The position numbers were made by a program, and so were the translations under genes. From Tetrahymena elliotti 4EA (lineage: Eukaryota; Ciliophora; Oligohymenophorea; Hymenostomatida; Tetrahymenidae), in assembly GCA_000231825.2 (NCBI GenBank), contig JH720317.1, positions 908,407-972,406 on the forward strand: a DNA stretch of 64,000 nt. The letters run 5' to 3'. Every line of letters starts with the position of its first letter. Positions within the stretch are counted from its first letter, which is position 1. This document shows positions 46,500 through 58,758 of the stretch, in pieces. Below the pieces are notes generated by a model. It saw nothing but the letters and a program-made list of their open reading frames with translations, made no database searches and was not told the DNA's origin.

Positions 46500-48007
46500 T
46501 TATTTTACTTTCACAAACTTTTAAAGATATAAAATTCAATATTAATTATTTTATGGAATCAATTTAATTAATTTGTTAATCTTAAAACAATTCAAAGCAT
46601 CAAAGAAGACATCAACTACAATTCTTAAAAAATTACAATAATTTATTTAAGATGATGATAATAATAATAGGTTAATTTTAATTTTTTGAGTAAAATGAAG
46701 ATTATTTTGTAATTTTTTATTGGAAATCATATTAATTTTGTTCTAATCTAAATACAAATAATATAATAGAAAAGGAATATTGTTTGATAAATAGATTAAC
46801 TTTTTTAAATTCAAAAACTAACCTTATTAAATTTTTTTGATGATTTTGATCATAAAATATTTTTATAAAATTAATAGGAAAATATTTCAAAATATGATTA
46901 AAATAAATAATTTACATCCACATCAGAAATGGCATAAAAGACAATTTTTTAGTTTGAAAAGGATATTAAATTATAAATAGTTCTTATATTGCATAATGAT
47001 TGTAAGTTTTAAAATAAATAGTTAAATTAAATAATAATTGATAGTAATTTCAAGTGATAATAGATTTAAAAATGAAATATATTTTTGTAAAATAAAGAGA
47101 AAAGTAAAAAGGATATGTTTATTTTGAAATTTTTAGATAGACTTTATCTTAAAATATCTTTTCAGAAATATCTACAAAAAAAGCAGCGTATGTTTCTAAA
47201 TTTGAAAAATGATAATTTAAATATGTGGAGATATCTTTTTTATTATTTCTTTTATACAAAAAAAAATCTTTTGTAAATTTTAATTAGGTTAAGGAGTAAA
47301 TTAAAAGGTGACCAAGCCAAATAATTAAAATAAGTCAAAGATAATTTGACTCTATGCTCAAAATATTTAATAAATGGATTACATTTTATAGATTTTATTT
47401 TAAATTTAGAAATGAAGTTCTTTGCTTAATATTTTATGAGGTGGATGCATGAAAGGATACACTAATTGTCTCTTACTCTCTAATTTATATTTTTTAAATA
47501 ATCTTAGATTTCAAATAGATTAAATAGATATAATAAATGATAAAAGAAATATTGGAGATTGATTTTAGCCCTAGGTTTAAGTTAAGGGTATGTATCAAAT
47601 ATTGTAATCTTTTTTTCAAAATCAATAGATTAGGAGAAGAGTCATTAGAAATAAATAATAAATAAGTGTTTTGAATGTGGCAAAAATAGACAAAATTAGA
47701 CTCTCTTCTATTGAATAGCAAGCTATTTTGAATGAAATTTTATTTATTCAATGTATTTCTAATCAGATATTTGATCATAAAATAAGGTTTTGGTAAACAA
47801 AAGTAAATTCAATTAAAATTAGGAATGAGTGAGTGATCTATTGGGTGAATTATTACTAATAATTCAAAGTGTTTTACAATTATCCTTGCTTGTTAAATTG
47901 TATGCATAAAAGATCTTAAATAGTTTTGCTTACTAATTAAAGTTATTAAAAAAAAAAATTAATTATATATAAAGTTTATCTATATAAGTAGAGAGAACAT
48001 ATATATT
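46500..48007. other. Intergenic, one weak coding candidate
   Basis: Upstream DNA shared by two divergent genes, LRR 3 (minus) and TMEM63 (plus). At about 47350-47720 the minus strand has a long frame (RRESNFVYFCHIQN, then LILKKRLQYLIHTL) ending in TGA, with no motif, so I do not call it a gene. Confidence 0.5.
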
Positions 48008-50458
48008 ATGGATAATAAGAAGATTTAGTAGGAAAATAACGTCAATTGCACAAGCGAGAATACCCTTTCTAGTCTAGTTAATGACTAGAACAAGGATAAA
48101 AAATTTTCTAATGAGGACTCTATTTTTCATGCTGATCAATCTGATTTAAACATTCGCTAAGTTAAATCTGTACGTGAAGACATTGCTTTGGATAGCTCCA
48201 TAACTCCTGCTAATAAAAATGGCAATATAAAAAATAATAATCCCAATAAATAGAAGGAATATACAGGATATAATCCCTATTAATGGCCAGCAAGTATAGA
48301 AATAGCCAAAATTCATGAGAGAGCTACTTCTCTCGGGGAGGGAGAGTCATATTAAAATGAAAATGAAAGTTTTGACTAAACATAGTAAGAGCAAAGTTAA
48401 ATACATGGAGATGCCTGTCCTTGCTGTGGGGGCAATCCTAATAAAAAGCCTTATAATTGGATTAAGACAAATCCTACAAAAACATTAAGTGAGAAATATG
48501 GCACAGCTGTTCCTCTTTTATTTGAATTGATTAAATATTATGGCATCAGCATATTTATTATCTTCTGTATTAATGGTGCTTTCAGCATTTACATTTATAA
48601 GACTTTGTGTGATGAATACCCAAAATAATGCTATAAGATGCTTGGTTTTTTGCCTATTTTAGGAGATGATACTATTAAGAATCACTTGTCAGAGGGTAAA
48701 TTGTTGGCTTATAGATGGTTGAATTTCGCAAGTTATGTTATGATCTTGGTAAGTTAAATTCTTGTAGATCTCTTCTGTGATATTCGTGAAAAGAAACTGG
48801 AATAATTCACTTCTGTAAATGTTTTGAAGACAGCTAAGGCAAGAACCCTCTACATAACAGGTATACCAAAATATAAAACAGAAGACTAAGCCATGGATTT
48901 TATTGTACAAAAGACACTTGAACTAACAAAAGGAGAATTGAAACTGGAGATAGTAGACTTTTTCTTTGTACATGATTATTCTAAATTCCATGAACTATTT
49001 TAGAAGAGAACTCATCTCTACTTTTAGACTAAGCCTCTTCTACAGGTTTCAGATTAAAAGATTGTTGCTAAAGTTCAAAAACTCAGAACTGAAACAGAAA
49101 AAATAAATTAATAATTGCATGATGTTTCAAATGGGCATTTGGCTTTTAAAGGAAAGGCTTTTATCACCCTTCGTACTCATTCTCAAGCTCGTCAATTAAA
49201 GAATCTCTTCCCAAAAACTATCTGGCGCAAGGGTTATAGTGTATTCTTAAGTTTAATAAAAAAGCTTAGTTGCTTCTCAGACTGTGCCACAAGACGTTAA
49301 AATCAAATTGAAAAAATGTTAATGATGCAATGGGCCCCAGAAGCTAAAGAAATTAATTGGGAAAATCTAGGAATTAAGCACAGTGATAAAATGTAACTTT
49401 TGACACTCACCTTTGTACTTTCAATAATGGCTGCAATCTTCTGTGGAGTCAGTTTGACATTCCTCTCTAAAGCTATTCCAGGATTTTACATTCTGATATT
49501 TAACATCACCATTATGATCTTCTATGCTGTGTTTTTAGAATATCTCTCTGAAAAAAAGAAGGGAAAAACAAAAGGCTCAAAAGCTTACTTCTTATTAAGC
49601 AAGTAGGGCTTCTTTATTTTGATTTATTTCGTTCTTCTTCCTGTCCTCTATTACGCCTTTGCTGACTCAGATTCAACAGGATTAAGAACTTATTCTTTAT
49701 TTATTTTCTTCCTTATTAATTCTGGTTTCTAATTTTTGGGAATTATTATTAATGGAAAATCAAGAGCTCATCGCTCATTTAAAAATAAAATTGACAAAAA
49801 TCCAGAAATTGCTAACAAATTCTGTTAAAAAGAGCTCAATGAAAAAATGCAAAAACCTGAATTCGAACTTGAATAGCGTATGATCGGTGTTATGTAACTC
49901 TGGACATACTCCACAATTCACGCTTTCCTATGCACATATACACTTCTCATTGCTTTGGTGTTTTTAGGAATCATTTACTACAGCTGCAAGTATATGCTAT
50001 TCAATTAATATAGTATCTATAATTACAAAACTTTGTCTCTTTAAAGAAAATTTTTAAGCACCTATTCTGTCTGCTTTTAATTTGCTGTGTTGTTTATTTT
50101 TTAGATTGCCAACCATACTTAGGTCCAAAGAATTCTAGGAGGATCTTTCTTTGCAATAGTCTACATAGGTTATTTAGTATATAGCCACAAGAGACAAGCT
50201 AAACTCAAAGATCAAAGAATCCAAGAATTATTAAAAGAACCTCTGCTTGAAAATGAAACTAAAGGATAGTATGTACAACCTAATGATTCTTATTCTCTCT
50301 TATTTGGTAAATTTTTGCAAAACTATGAGTAACCATACCTAGAAGAAGAAATTTAAAATTCACTTGAAATTTAAAATCCTTTCTATTAAGATGTTCTAAA
50401 AAGCTTTATTAGCTAAGGATAGTTCTTTAAACGTGCTTCATCCAATTTCTAAAGATGA
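48008..50458 (+). CDS. TMEM63/OSCA/CSC1-type mechanosensitive cation channel
   Basis: Intronless, 816 residues. A hydrophilic N-terminus (about 1-165) holds a cysteine knuckle at 136-142 (GDACPCCGGNP). A first pair of membrane spans follows (LLFELIKYYGISIFIIFC and ASYVMILVSQILVDLF), then the cytosolic RNA-recognition-like domain opened by ARTLYITGIPKY. The family signature WAPEAKEINWENLGIKHSDK begins at residue 442 and leads into the pore-forming 7TM region (LLTLTFVLSIMAAIFCG, SKAIPGFYILIFNITIMIFY, QLWTYSTIHAFLCTYTLL). Length and order match OSCA/TMEM63 proteins, which open calcium-permeable channels on membrane tension. GC content is well above the flanks. Its cell location (plasma membrane, contractile vacuole or other) cannot be told. 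Confidence 0.92.
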
Positions 50459-51719
50459 TAAATCTAAAGTAAATATCTCACGAAATGAATTATAACAAAT
50501 TTATAAATAAATTTTTTATTTTAAAATAGTTTATTTGTTTAATTATTCTTTATGTTTTTCAAAACTTAAAAATATCAAATTGCTTTATTTCATTTATTTC
50601 TTTCAAAAATAAATTTATTCATTTATTAATAAATAAATCTAAAAACATATTACAATCTATTTTTTTAATCAGCTCCTACCCTAAAAAAAACTTAAACAGC
50701 TCAAGTTTAAACACTCAATAAATGTTTTTATTAAAGTAAATAAAATTTAAAGTTAGTAATTCTACTGTTAAAGACCTTTTATTAAATAATTTTTCTTAGT
50801 TATCTGAATGTAAATATAAATAATTTACATATTTTATATAAGATATTGCATCTTTTTTTGGAAGGAAAATTTTTTCTTAACTTAATATTAAATTGAATAT
50901 TTGAAAATGAATATATTCACAATAAATTCATATATTTTTAGAATATTTGTGAATATCTAAGGAATATATATTCATTCTTTCCTAGTGAGTACCTTATAAT
51001 CTTTTTTTGGATCCCTGATATTTTCAATAAGATCAAAAAATTTTAACAAGTTTATGTAACTTATTTCTATCTTATTTTGAAATTGAATTCTGAATGAGCT
51101 AAAATTCTAATAAATTAAATAAATGTATCCTCTTTAAAATTATAAAGCAGTAGTTAAGTTGATTTTACATACATGAACTATTATGCTGTTGGATAAGTTG
51201 GAAACAACACCATACCAAAAGCATTTCCATTTTTATTGTTAACCTAAATTAATTATGTTTTTAGGATTAATTTAGTATTTTATTAATATAATAAGTAGAG
51301 GTATATAAAAATATAAGAATGAGAATAGCAAAAATAGGATAATTTTATTAAGAGTTAAAATATAAAAATTTTTCAATTCCATTTCAGAATACTTAAATTA
51401 CAAAATAAAAAAATAAAAATTGCATAGATTTTGTATGTAAAAAAGCACATTTATCTTTTTAACTTCATCAAATTTAATACAAAATACCTCATTTCTATCC
51501 TTATTTGATGTGAAATCATTATAAAGTGTGTCCTGTTTAGTTTTAGAGTTGATTATATATTGTTGTGAAGATCTATTCAATTTTTTTATTTATTTATTGA
51601 TAAATCGTTAGTGTTTGACTTAAATTTTTTGAATTGATATTTGACTTGAATTTTGCTTGTGTATTCTTCATAATCATTCATTTTCAAGAAAAATTAAATT
51701 CTCGAGTTAAGTAGAAAAA
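50459..51719. other. Intergenic, no gene recognised
   Basis: AT-rich DNA after the channel gene. Some self-similar runs of GAATATTTGTGAATAT lie near 50890-50975, but no gene is seen. Confidence 0.55.
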
Positions 51720-52715
51720 AATAAATGCAACAAGAGCATCTTTTATCAGACTAGATAAAAAAGTATAGTATTTATAATCTTCCATTAAAAATAGGGTCTC
51801 AAGAATGCAGATATTTACTTGGAGATTTGGAATCACTTTGAACAAGAATTTCATTTAGGTATGATAGCAAACACAATAAAGAGATATGAAGAAAAAGGGT
51901 ATGTTAATTATAATGGAAGGCCAAACAAGATAACTGAAAAATATCTGAAGCAATCTGTGATCTGATTAAGGAAAAAAGGAAAGATTTCAATAAGGAAAAT
52001 AAAAAATGAGCTTGATCTTAAAGCTGGTAAGTCTGTTTGTTATTCATTGAGAAATGTAGAAAATGGGATTTAAATCCTACATTTCCAAAAAAAACATTTA
52101 TCAACTAAATAAATAAAAATGAATTGCATTAAAATTTGAATGCTTAACTTTAGGATAAAGTAGTATTGTTTGATAAGGTGAATTTTTAATTATTCAATCA
52201 TGATGGAAGAATTAATTACTGGAAGATTTCAGATGAAGATATTTAATAAGAATTTTATTTACAAAAAGTTACAAAACCAAAAGTATCATGAACTAGGGAA
52301 ATTTTTCTGTTAATGGTAAATGTTCGAGGAAATTGTAAATGCTGATACCTATTTAGATCTTTTTAGGAATAGTTTACATCGATATTATCCTCAAATATAT
52401 AATTTAATTTCTTGAAAAAATTTTTTGAAAACAGTCTATTTTTATTTATTAAAGTGTTAATAGAATAGATACATTAAATTGAATTATTTTTAAGAATGTA
52501 ATAATTTGATTTCACATTGTTTTTATATTTTAAATTAAAAATTAAATTTTTTTTTTGTTTTGAATGAAGGCATTTTTATTTGGCTCAAAAAAATACACCT
52601 TCATTAAAAAAAAATGTTTTGAGGAAAAATATGTCAAGAAAATGTTGAGGGCTGTTTGGGTTTTGGGATTTTGAGCCAGAACACGTATTTCTACATATAT
52701 GCTATACAAGAAAAT
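51720..52715 (+). mobile_element. Decayed Tc1/mariner element
   Basis: Transposase pieces appear in order: helix-turn-helix with the GRP linker (TIKRYEEKGYVNYNGRPNKI), a second DNA-binding helix set (LRKKGKISIRKIKNEL), then the catalytic core start (VNFQLFNHDGRINYWKIS, compare F-x-LF-x-x-DGR-x-x-x-W in Tc1 enzymes). In-frame TGA codons and frame changes interrupt it, so it is dead. The right end, 52631-52701, matches 37780-37850 in inverted orientation and is likely the terminal repeat. A left end was not found near 51690. Confidence 0.7.
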
Positions 52716-53246
52716 TTTATTAAATGTGAGAAAATTAGTATGAAAAAAGTAATAAATTAACTTGCTAACTTGCTAATAGGATTAACTTAATTATTCATAA
52801 AAATATTTTACTACCTAGATTAGTAATATCTTGTATTTTATTTAAATTAATATTTTATTTTTAGCTATTCTTTTTTTAAAATCTTAAGTTAAAATTGCTA
52901 TTTTTTTTTTAAATTTGTGAAAGTTAGCAAGTGAATAATAAAAGGAATCTCATTAAAAAAAGCTTTAAAAATAAAAATTTTATTTTTTTGAATTTATTCG
53001 TATTTCAATTTAGTAAATATTAAATACAATAAAACATAATAGTCAAAAAAAGTTAGAAAAATATTATTAAATTAGTAGTACTTTTATCTAAGCATAAATA
53101 TAATCTTATTTATTACAAAAATCTTCAATAAAATTAAACTGTGTGTAGCTAGCTAACTAATCACTTTACTGTTATTCAAATTTTATTATTTTCTTTCCTT
53201 TAGATAAAAGGCCTTGTTCAATAAAAATAATTATTTACTTATGTTT
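52716..53246. other. Intergenic, no gene recognised
   Basis: AT-rich spacer, without features, downstream of the minus-strand membrane gene. Confidence 0.55.
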
Positions 53247-55735
53247 TCATACAACAGATGAAATAATTCTTTAATCTATTTCTGATAAGTTTGAATAATT
53301 CTTACATTTTGTTAAAAATTTTGTTCTTTGATCATGTTAATAATCTTCATTAAAAGATAATCTAAGCAATTCTTCAAAGTGATTAAGTTTTTTTTCATCT
53401 ATTATTAATTAATGCTATTAAATTGATATATTGAAATTGAATTTTTACCTAATTAGATTTAATTTGAGTTCTAGTTAGTATAAATATAATCTATTGATTT
53501 TTCTGAACATCCAATAAGAGGTATCATTGCAAATTGGTCTTTGTTTAACAAAATCATAATTGCTTTCTTTAAAAAGAGAATTTCCTTTTGAAGATGAATA
53601 AAGTCTAAGCTTTTCTTCATTTATTCTTCAACTAATTACTTAGTTTTAGGATTTAAACCTATGGAATGTTGATATTCTCTTTTACTCATTAACCTAAATT
53701 ATTTTATTGAATTGTAATTAATATAAATTATGAAATGATAAATGTTTTTATATGCATTTCAAAATAGATCTCATATTTTAAACTGCTGTTATAACAAAAA
53801 AATTTACTAATCTTCATCAAAAAATATGATAGGAAGATTAAGAAGCCCTCTATTTAGATAAAAAGATAGAAAGAAAGAATTACTCATTCATTTGAAATAT
53901 CAATAATAATTTTATTGACCAAAAATATTGTAATTTCATTAATTATTTAGGTGGTGAATGAATTAATTGGTAAATTTTTATAAAATTTTATTGAGTTAAA
54001 TTAAATATAAACAAACACTAATAAATAAAGCTCTTTAGCTTTCCACTCGTTTTAATTAAATTAAAAAAACTTACTTGAACTTAAAAAGAAGGTTTTCTAT
54101 TTATTTAGTAAAATGTTAGTTGGAATATGCTCTTTATTTTTCAGAGAGATTATCAAACAATTTTTTTTTTTTAGAAAGCTTTAATTGCTATGACTAAGCT
54201 ATTGGACTTGAATCTTTTGATTTTTATTAGCTTTTTCTTTAAGTCTATGAAATTTTAATTTTATTTGATACAGATGAATTTGCATGTGAAAAACTGAAAT
54301 TAGAATTTTTTGACAAAGGTTGGTGTTCAGTTTGGTTTATTTCGTTTATTTCTGTTTAGTTTTGATTTTTTGAGCAATTAAAATTTTTAATTTCTGATTG
54401 ATTCTACTTATAGTTGATTTCTGCTTAATTAATGGATTATCTTTCTATAATTGAGATTGATTCTGTTAGGTATATGTCTTTTTGTTTTGTTTCACAATCT
54501 GTTTCTAGAATGAAATCTATTTTATTATTTGAGTTCATTATTTTTCCACTTTGTTTCACATTCAAAGTTGGTATGTTAATTGAGTTCAATTATTCATCTG
54601 ATTAATCATCAGATTCATCTTGTTAGCATAAGTCAATACTATTAAATTCCACTATTTTGTTTTGTTGTAAGATGCTTAGATATGATCCTTAAAATATATT
54701 TTGCATGTACATTAAAAGCATCTGATCTTTGAATAGAGAAAATGAGAATTTTCGAGCAATATAACCCAAACACATTAAGAGAGCAAAAGTACTATTACAA
54801 ATTGCTAATACTTCAGGAAAAGTTGGATATTTGATTTCAGTGAAATGAACTTATTCATCAATTTAAAATACTGCAACAAAAAAGTATTTAGAATTTTTCA
54901 TCAAGGAGGATGTCTAATAATCCATAGTAAATTAGTTTATACTGAAGGAAACTGGAGAAGAAAAAGATTAAGTTTGCTAAATGAATGATCCATCTATTAC
55001 TTCTGTTTCTTATAATTAAATTTTGAATTCTGAAATTGATAACTGGCTTAAATTGATTGGTGTAAATTAATTTTTATAATTCAGATTCATTTATTTTGAT
55101 GTTGTATTAAATTGTTACTATTATATTTTATGAGAGATAATATAATTCCTCTATGAAATATAAGCATCAATTTCTTCTGGTTGAGCACAATTATCAGGTA
55201 CAAAAGTCTTAAGCCAATCAGTGTCAGTACATCTATAAGAATAGAGCATAATTGATGAAATGATAGAATTGTTTACGTCATATTCTAACTTTTTGTTTTT
55301 TAAATTTGTAAAATCAATGCAAAGATATCCTTTTAAAAGAGGATTTTTACATTTAGTAATGTCTAGTAAAACTGTCTCTAATTCAGTAGCCGTTTAATAT
55401 TAAAACAAAGCAATATAAGAAATGTAAGTTTTATTTGGATCAAAATATTATTGATCTGTAATCATCATATACTTAAAGAATTTAAAAGCAATAATTTCTT
55501 CTTTTAAATCGACACTGATTAAATCATTTCTTACAAAGGCCTAAGATCTGAAAATAGGATTAATTTTATTACCAAAATAAAGATTGCTTTCATAGATAAA
55601 GTAGCTCAAAGAAGTAAATAACACAACAACAGATAATAGAGCTCCTGTGATTGTCTTTTTTTTTGATGTTTATTCAATAGAATTGAATTAGATAGGCTAA
55701 GAAAATATGTCGAATCTCTTAAATAAATTTATCAT
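53247..55735 (-). CDS. Ciliate two-span transmembrane protein (4 exons, 690 aa)
   Basis: Exons 54075-55735, 53808-53849, 53449-53693 and 53247-53371 join to 690 residues; introns are GTAAGT, GTAAAT and GTAAAA to AG. The N-terminus (MINLFKRFDIFSQPIQFN) is short and cytosolic. The first membrane span is TITGALLSVVVLFTSLSYFI at about 30-50, followed by an outer domain of about 250 residues with several cysteines. The second span begins after EIKYPTFPEVL at about 303 (LAICNSTFALLMCLGYI). A long Ser/Asn/Gln-rich cytosolic tail then leads to a helical C-terminus (QLVEEQMKKSLDFIHLQKE). This layout matches a large family annotated only as transmembrane protein in Tetrahymena and Paramecium. Role unknown; a surface or vesicle receptor-like protein is possible. 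Confidence 0.82.
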
Positions 55736-57667
55736 CTTTTCCGAAAGTTCAAATTTTTTTTTAATAAATGAATTATTAAAACAGAATAAAGTAATTTTGT
55801 TTTAATATAATTTGTCTTCATTTATTTATCTAATTTTTAAAATAAAATATGCTAATCATATTCAATTGGTTGGTAATCAAATTGTGAAAATTTAATTAAC
55901 GCTTCTTATATTAATTTCTTATTGCTCAAAGAATTTTTCATTTATAACAATAATTAAGTAATTATATACTATTCTTCAACATCATTAGTTAAATTTTAAG
56001 TCAGTAAATTAATGAACTTTTTATGATAAAAAAATAGCTGATAATTTTTAATTTATAACAATAATTTAGTAATAATACATTACATACACAAATGATAAAT
56101 TATTCAAATTTTAAGCCAGTAAATCAATGCTAGCCTTTTTTCATCTAAAATGAGCTGAATAATTATTAGCATATACTTAGAAAAAATATTTAAAATATTG
56201 TGTTCATACTATGTTATTTTTCCTTATTTGTTATGATGAATTTGCTGAAAGTATTTAAATATTTATTCATATGATATTAAATACAAAAAATTATCATAAT
56301 AAATTTCTTACATCAATTTAACAGTTAAGAATTTTTCTCCTAACAACTTATAACACCAATCCTAATCTATTTTCATATAATTTAAATGATTAAAAAATCA
56401 ATTAATTAATTTTAAAACAAAAGTATTTTTCATTTTTTTAGATAATTTATTCTAATACCACACTTAAAATTGTTCGTTACTACTCTTTATATTTTTTCAG
56501 TTGATTAATCAAGAAAATAAAATAAAAATTTATTAATATCAAGAATAAAGATCAGAATAAAATTAGAAAGGAGTAAATATATTATAAAAATTTTTTTTTT
56601 GCTTGTTGCTGCACAAAAACAAAATATTATCGTAATCACTGAATTATTTTAATATTTTGGTAATCTTAGGTCTGGAATGAGTAGTGTAATTATTCTAACG
56701 ATAGCACCAATGCATTGATTCTTGAATAATGCCTTCCTAGAAGTCGAAATTATCACCTCTTCCTCATCTTTTAAAGACTGGGTAAGATATGTTAACTTAT
56801 ATATCCCAATTCCAAGAATTATCTTAAAGTTAAAATCTCTAATAAAGTCTGAGAATTTCTTAAACTTTCTTTGAAATGTTTATCTTAAAAATTAGTAATT
56901 AGATTTAATAGTATGATTATAGAACTTTATTTTTGAGGGTTTACTTAAAAAATACTGAAAAAAAAAATTATTTTTTTATTTAAATTTGCTATGAAAAAAG
57001 GATTAATACAATACAAATTGATAGGTATGTTAAATAATCCATAGCAAATTAGTTTATACTAAGGTTCGGTGCGAGTCTGAAAATTTTGACTCAAGTCAAA
57101 AACTGATATTAATTATTTGGACTCGAAATATTTTATTGATATTTCAGACTCGAATTTAATTTAAAAAATTTTTTTATTCTGACTTAATTAAAATACGAAT
57201 GAGACTTTAAGACTCGAGTTAAATAATTTTTATTTTAAATACAAAATATAAAATCACATATTTTTGAAGTTATAAGAAAGAAATATTAAAGTATCTACAT
57301 TTGAAGGTTTCAAATTAGATCTTTTTTGATTTACTATATATCCAGCTTATGAACAAATTCTTTCTGACTCTACACTTGTAAGAAATATATTTAAAAATAC
57401 TTGTGCCAAATGAGAAAGAAGAGGAAACTAAATACTATTTTATTTCCACCATTATAATAAATTAAATTAACTATATTAATCAAAGGGGATTTTTAATATA
57501 AAATAATAGTAATTACTCAGTCTAATGACAAATTGTTATAAAAAACAAAAAATGACATTTGCATAAATTTCAAATAACCTAAATGTTCTATTAAACCAAA
57601 ATAATGATTTATCAGTATTTTGACAATATCATTATATTTATGATGATATATATTGATTAATACTGAA
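55736..57667. other. Intergenic with a coding-like fragment and short motifs
   Basis: On the minus strand at about 56650-56833 a conserved-looking fragment is open (SLKDEEEVIISTSRKALF), without start or relatives. At 57060-57220 the motif GACTCGA and its variants recur several times. At 57028-57060 about 30 bases repeat the coding sequence at 54908-54943 of the membrane gene. No complete gene is seen. Confidence 0.45.
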
Positions 57668-57816
57668 AAATGGATCTTTCGATGTTAGTTTTCAACATAT
57701 TTCTGAATCTTTAACAAGCATCAATTAACTTTAGCATCTTCTATTGGATTTTAAATAAAATTTTTATTAGAAAAAAATCATGATCTAATTAATTAATATA
57801 AATAAATATAAAAAAG

Positions 57817-58240
57817 CAACAACTAAATAGGTTTTGATGGGGTTAAATGTCTTACTAATTTCTTAAAATAATTAAATGATTTGTCTGAACTTAAACTTTA
57901 CTTCGAGTAAGTGCTTATAATTTATTATAAATTTTATTCATTATTATAAAATTTTCAGCTAGAATAAAATCAACTAAGAAGCTGCTGCAGATGATGCAAA
58001 AATAAAAATTTTAGAATCACTAGAATTAAATTTAAAGTAAATAAAATTATTATTAAGAAGTTGTTAATAAGTTATAAATAAAGGTTTAATAACATAGGCT
58101 ATTATGATGAAAATATTATCAAGGAATCTCTTAATGCAGTGTATAAATTATAATAATATTTAAGAGCTTTGTTAATCTTAATAATTAAGATCAGTAAAAA
58201 TGGAAAGCTTTTAATTGAATATGTTAAAGTAAAATTATGA
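57817..58240 (+). CDS. Leucine-rich-repeat protein 4, 3' exons
   Basis: Three exons, 57817-57906 (90 nt), 57959-58036 (78 nt) and 58084-58240, join in frame through phase-2 introns. They encode NNQIGFDGVKCLTNFLKQL, then an LRR without the usual Gly (KINQEAAADDAKIKILESL), then a terminal exon ending YVKVKL and TGA. The exon rules are those of the other LRR genes here. One more repeat is readable upstream, about 57668-57760 (HISESLTSINQLQHLLLDF), but its splice sites look damaged and no first exon was found. The gene may be truncated at its 5' end. From 58241 to 58758 nothing is seen. Confidence 0.6.
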
Positions 58241-58758
58241 ATTTAAAATATCTAAATAAATATGCTTGAAAAAATAGCCAAATATTATCCTTAAGCGTTT
58301 TGTCTTAAAAAATAATTTGATTTTCTTCAATTTAAATTAAATGAAAAGTTAAAATGATACATACACTTACTTTATACTACCTTTACATTAATTTAACTAA
58401 ATTTTTAGTTTTAAGAAAAAATTTAAAAAAAAAGAACAAAATAATTTTCTAAACAAAATCTTCACTGAATAAGGATTGTTGATGAAAATTGTATTTAAGA
58501 TACTAATTAATGAACACCATACATTTCAATTCTAAAAATAAGAATTTATTTTTGAGAAATCAAAGAGATAGTGACTGGAGTATTCTTTTATTTATTGATT
58601 TGCTTGCTTTTTTTATTAATTAATTAACTTGCTAATCGATTTTTTTCAGTTCAAAGCAGGTTATCAAAAAAAATTAATAGATCTATATATTTAACGTTGA
58701 ATTAATCTTTTGATATATAAATAAAGCAAGGATTCTTTTTTGAAGTTAGTGAATTAGA

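Noticed and set aside
47350..47721. Minus-strand frame upstream of TMEM63
   Set aside because: No start, motif or splice pattern could be supported; left as intergenic.
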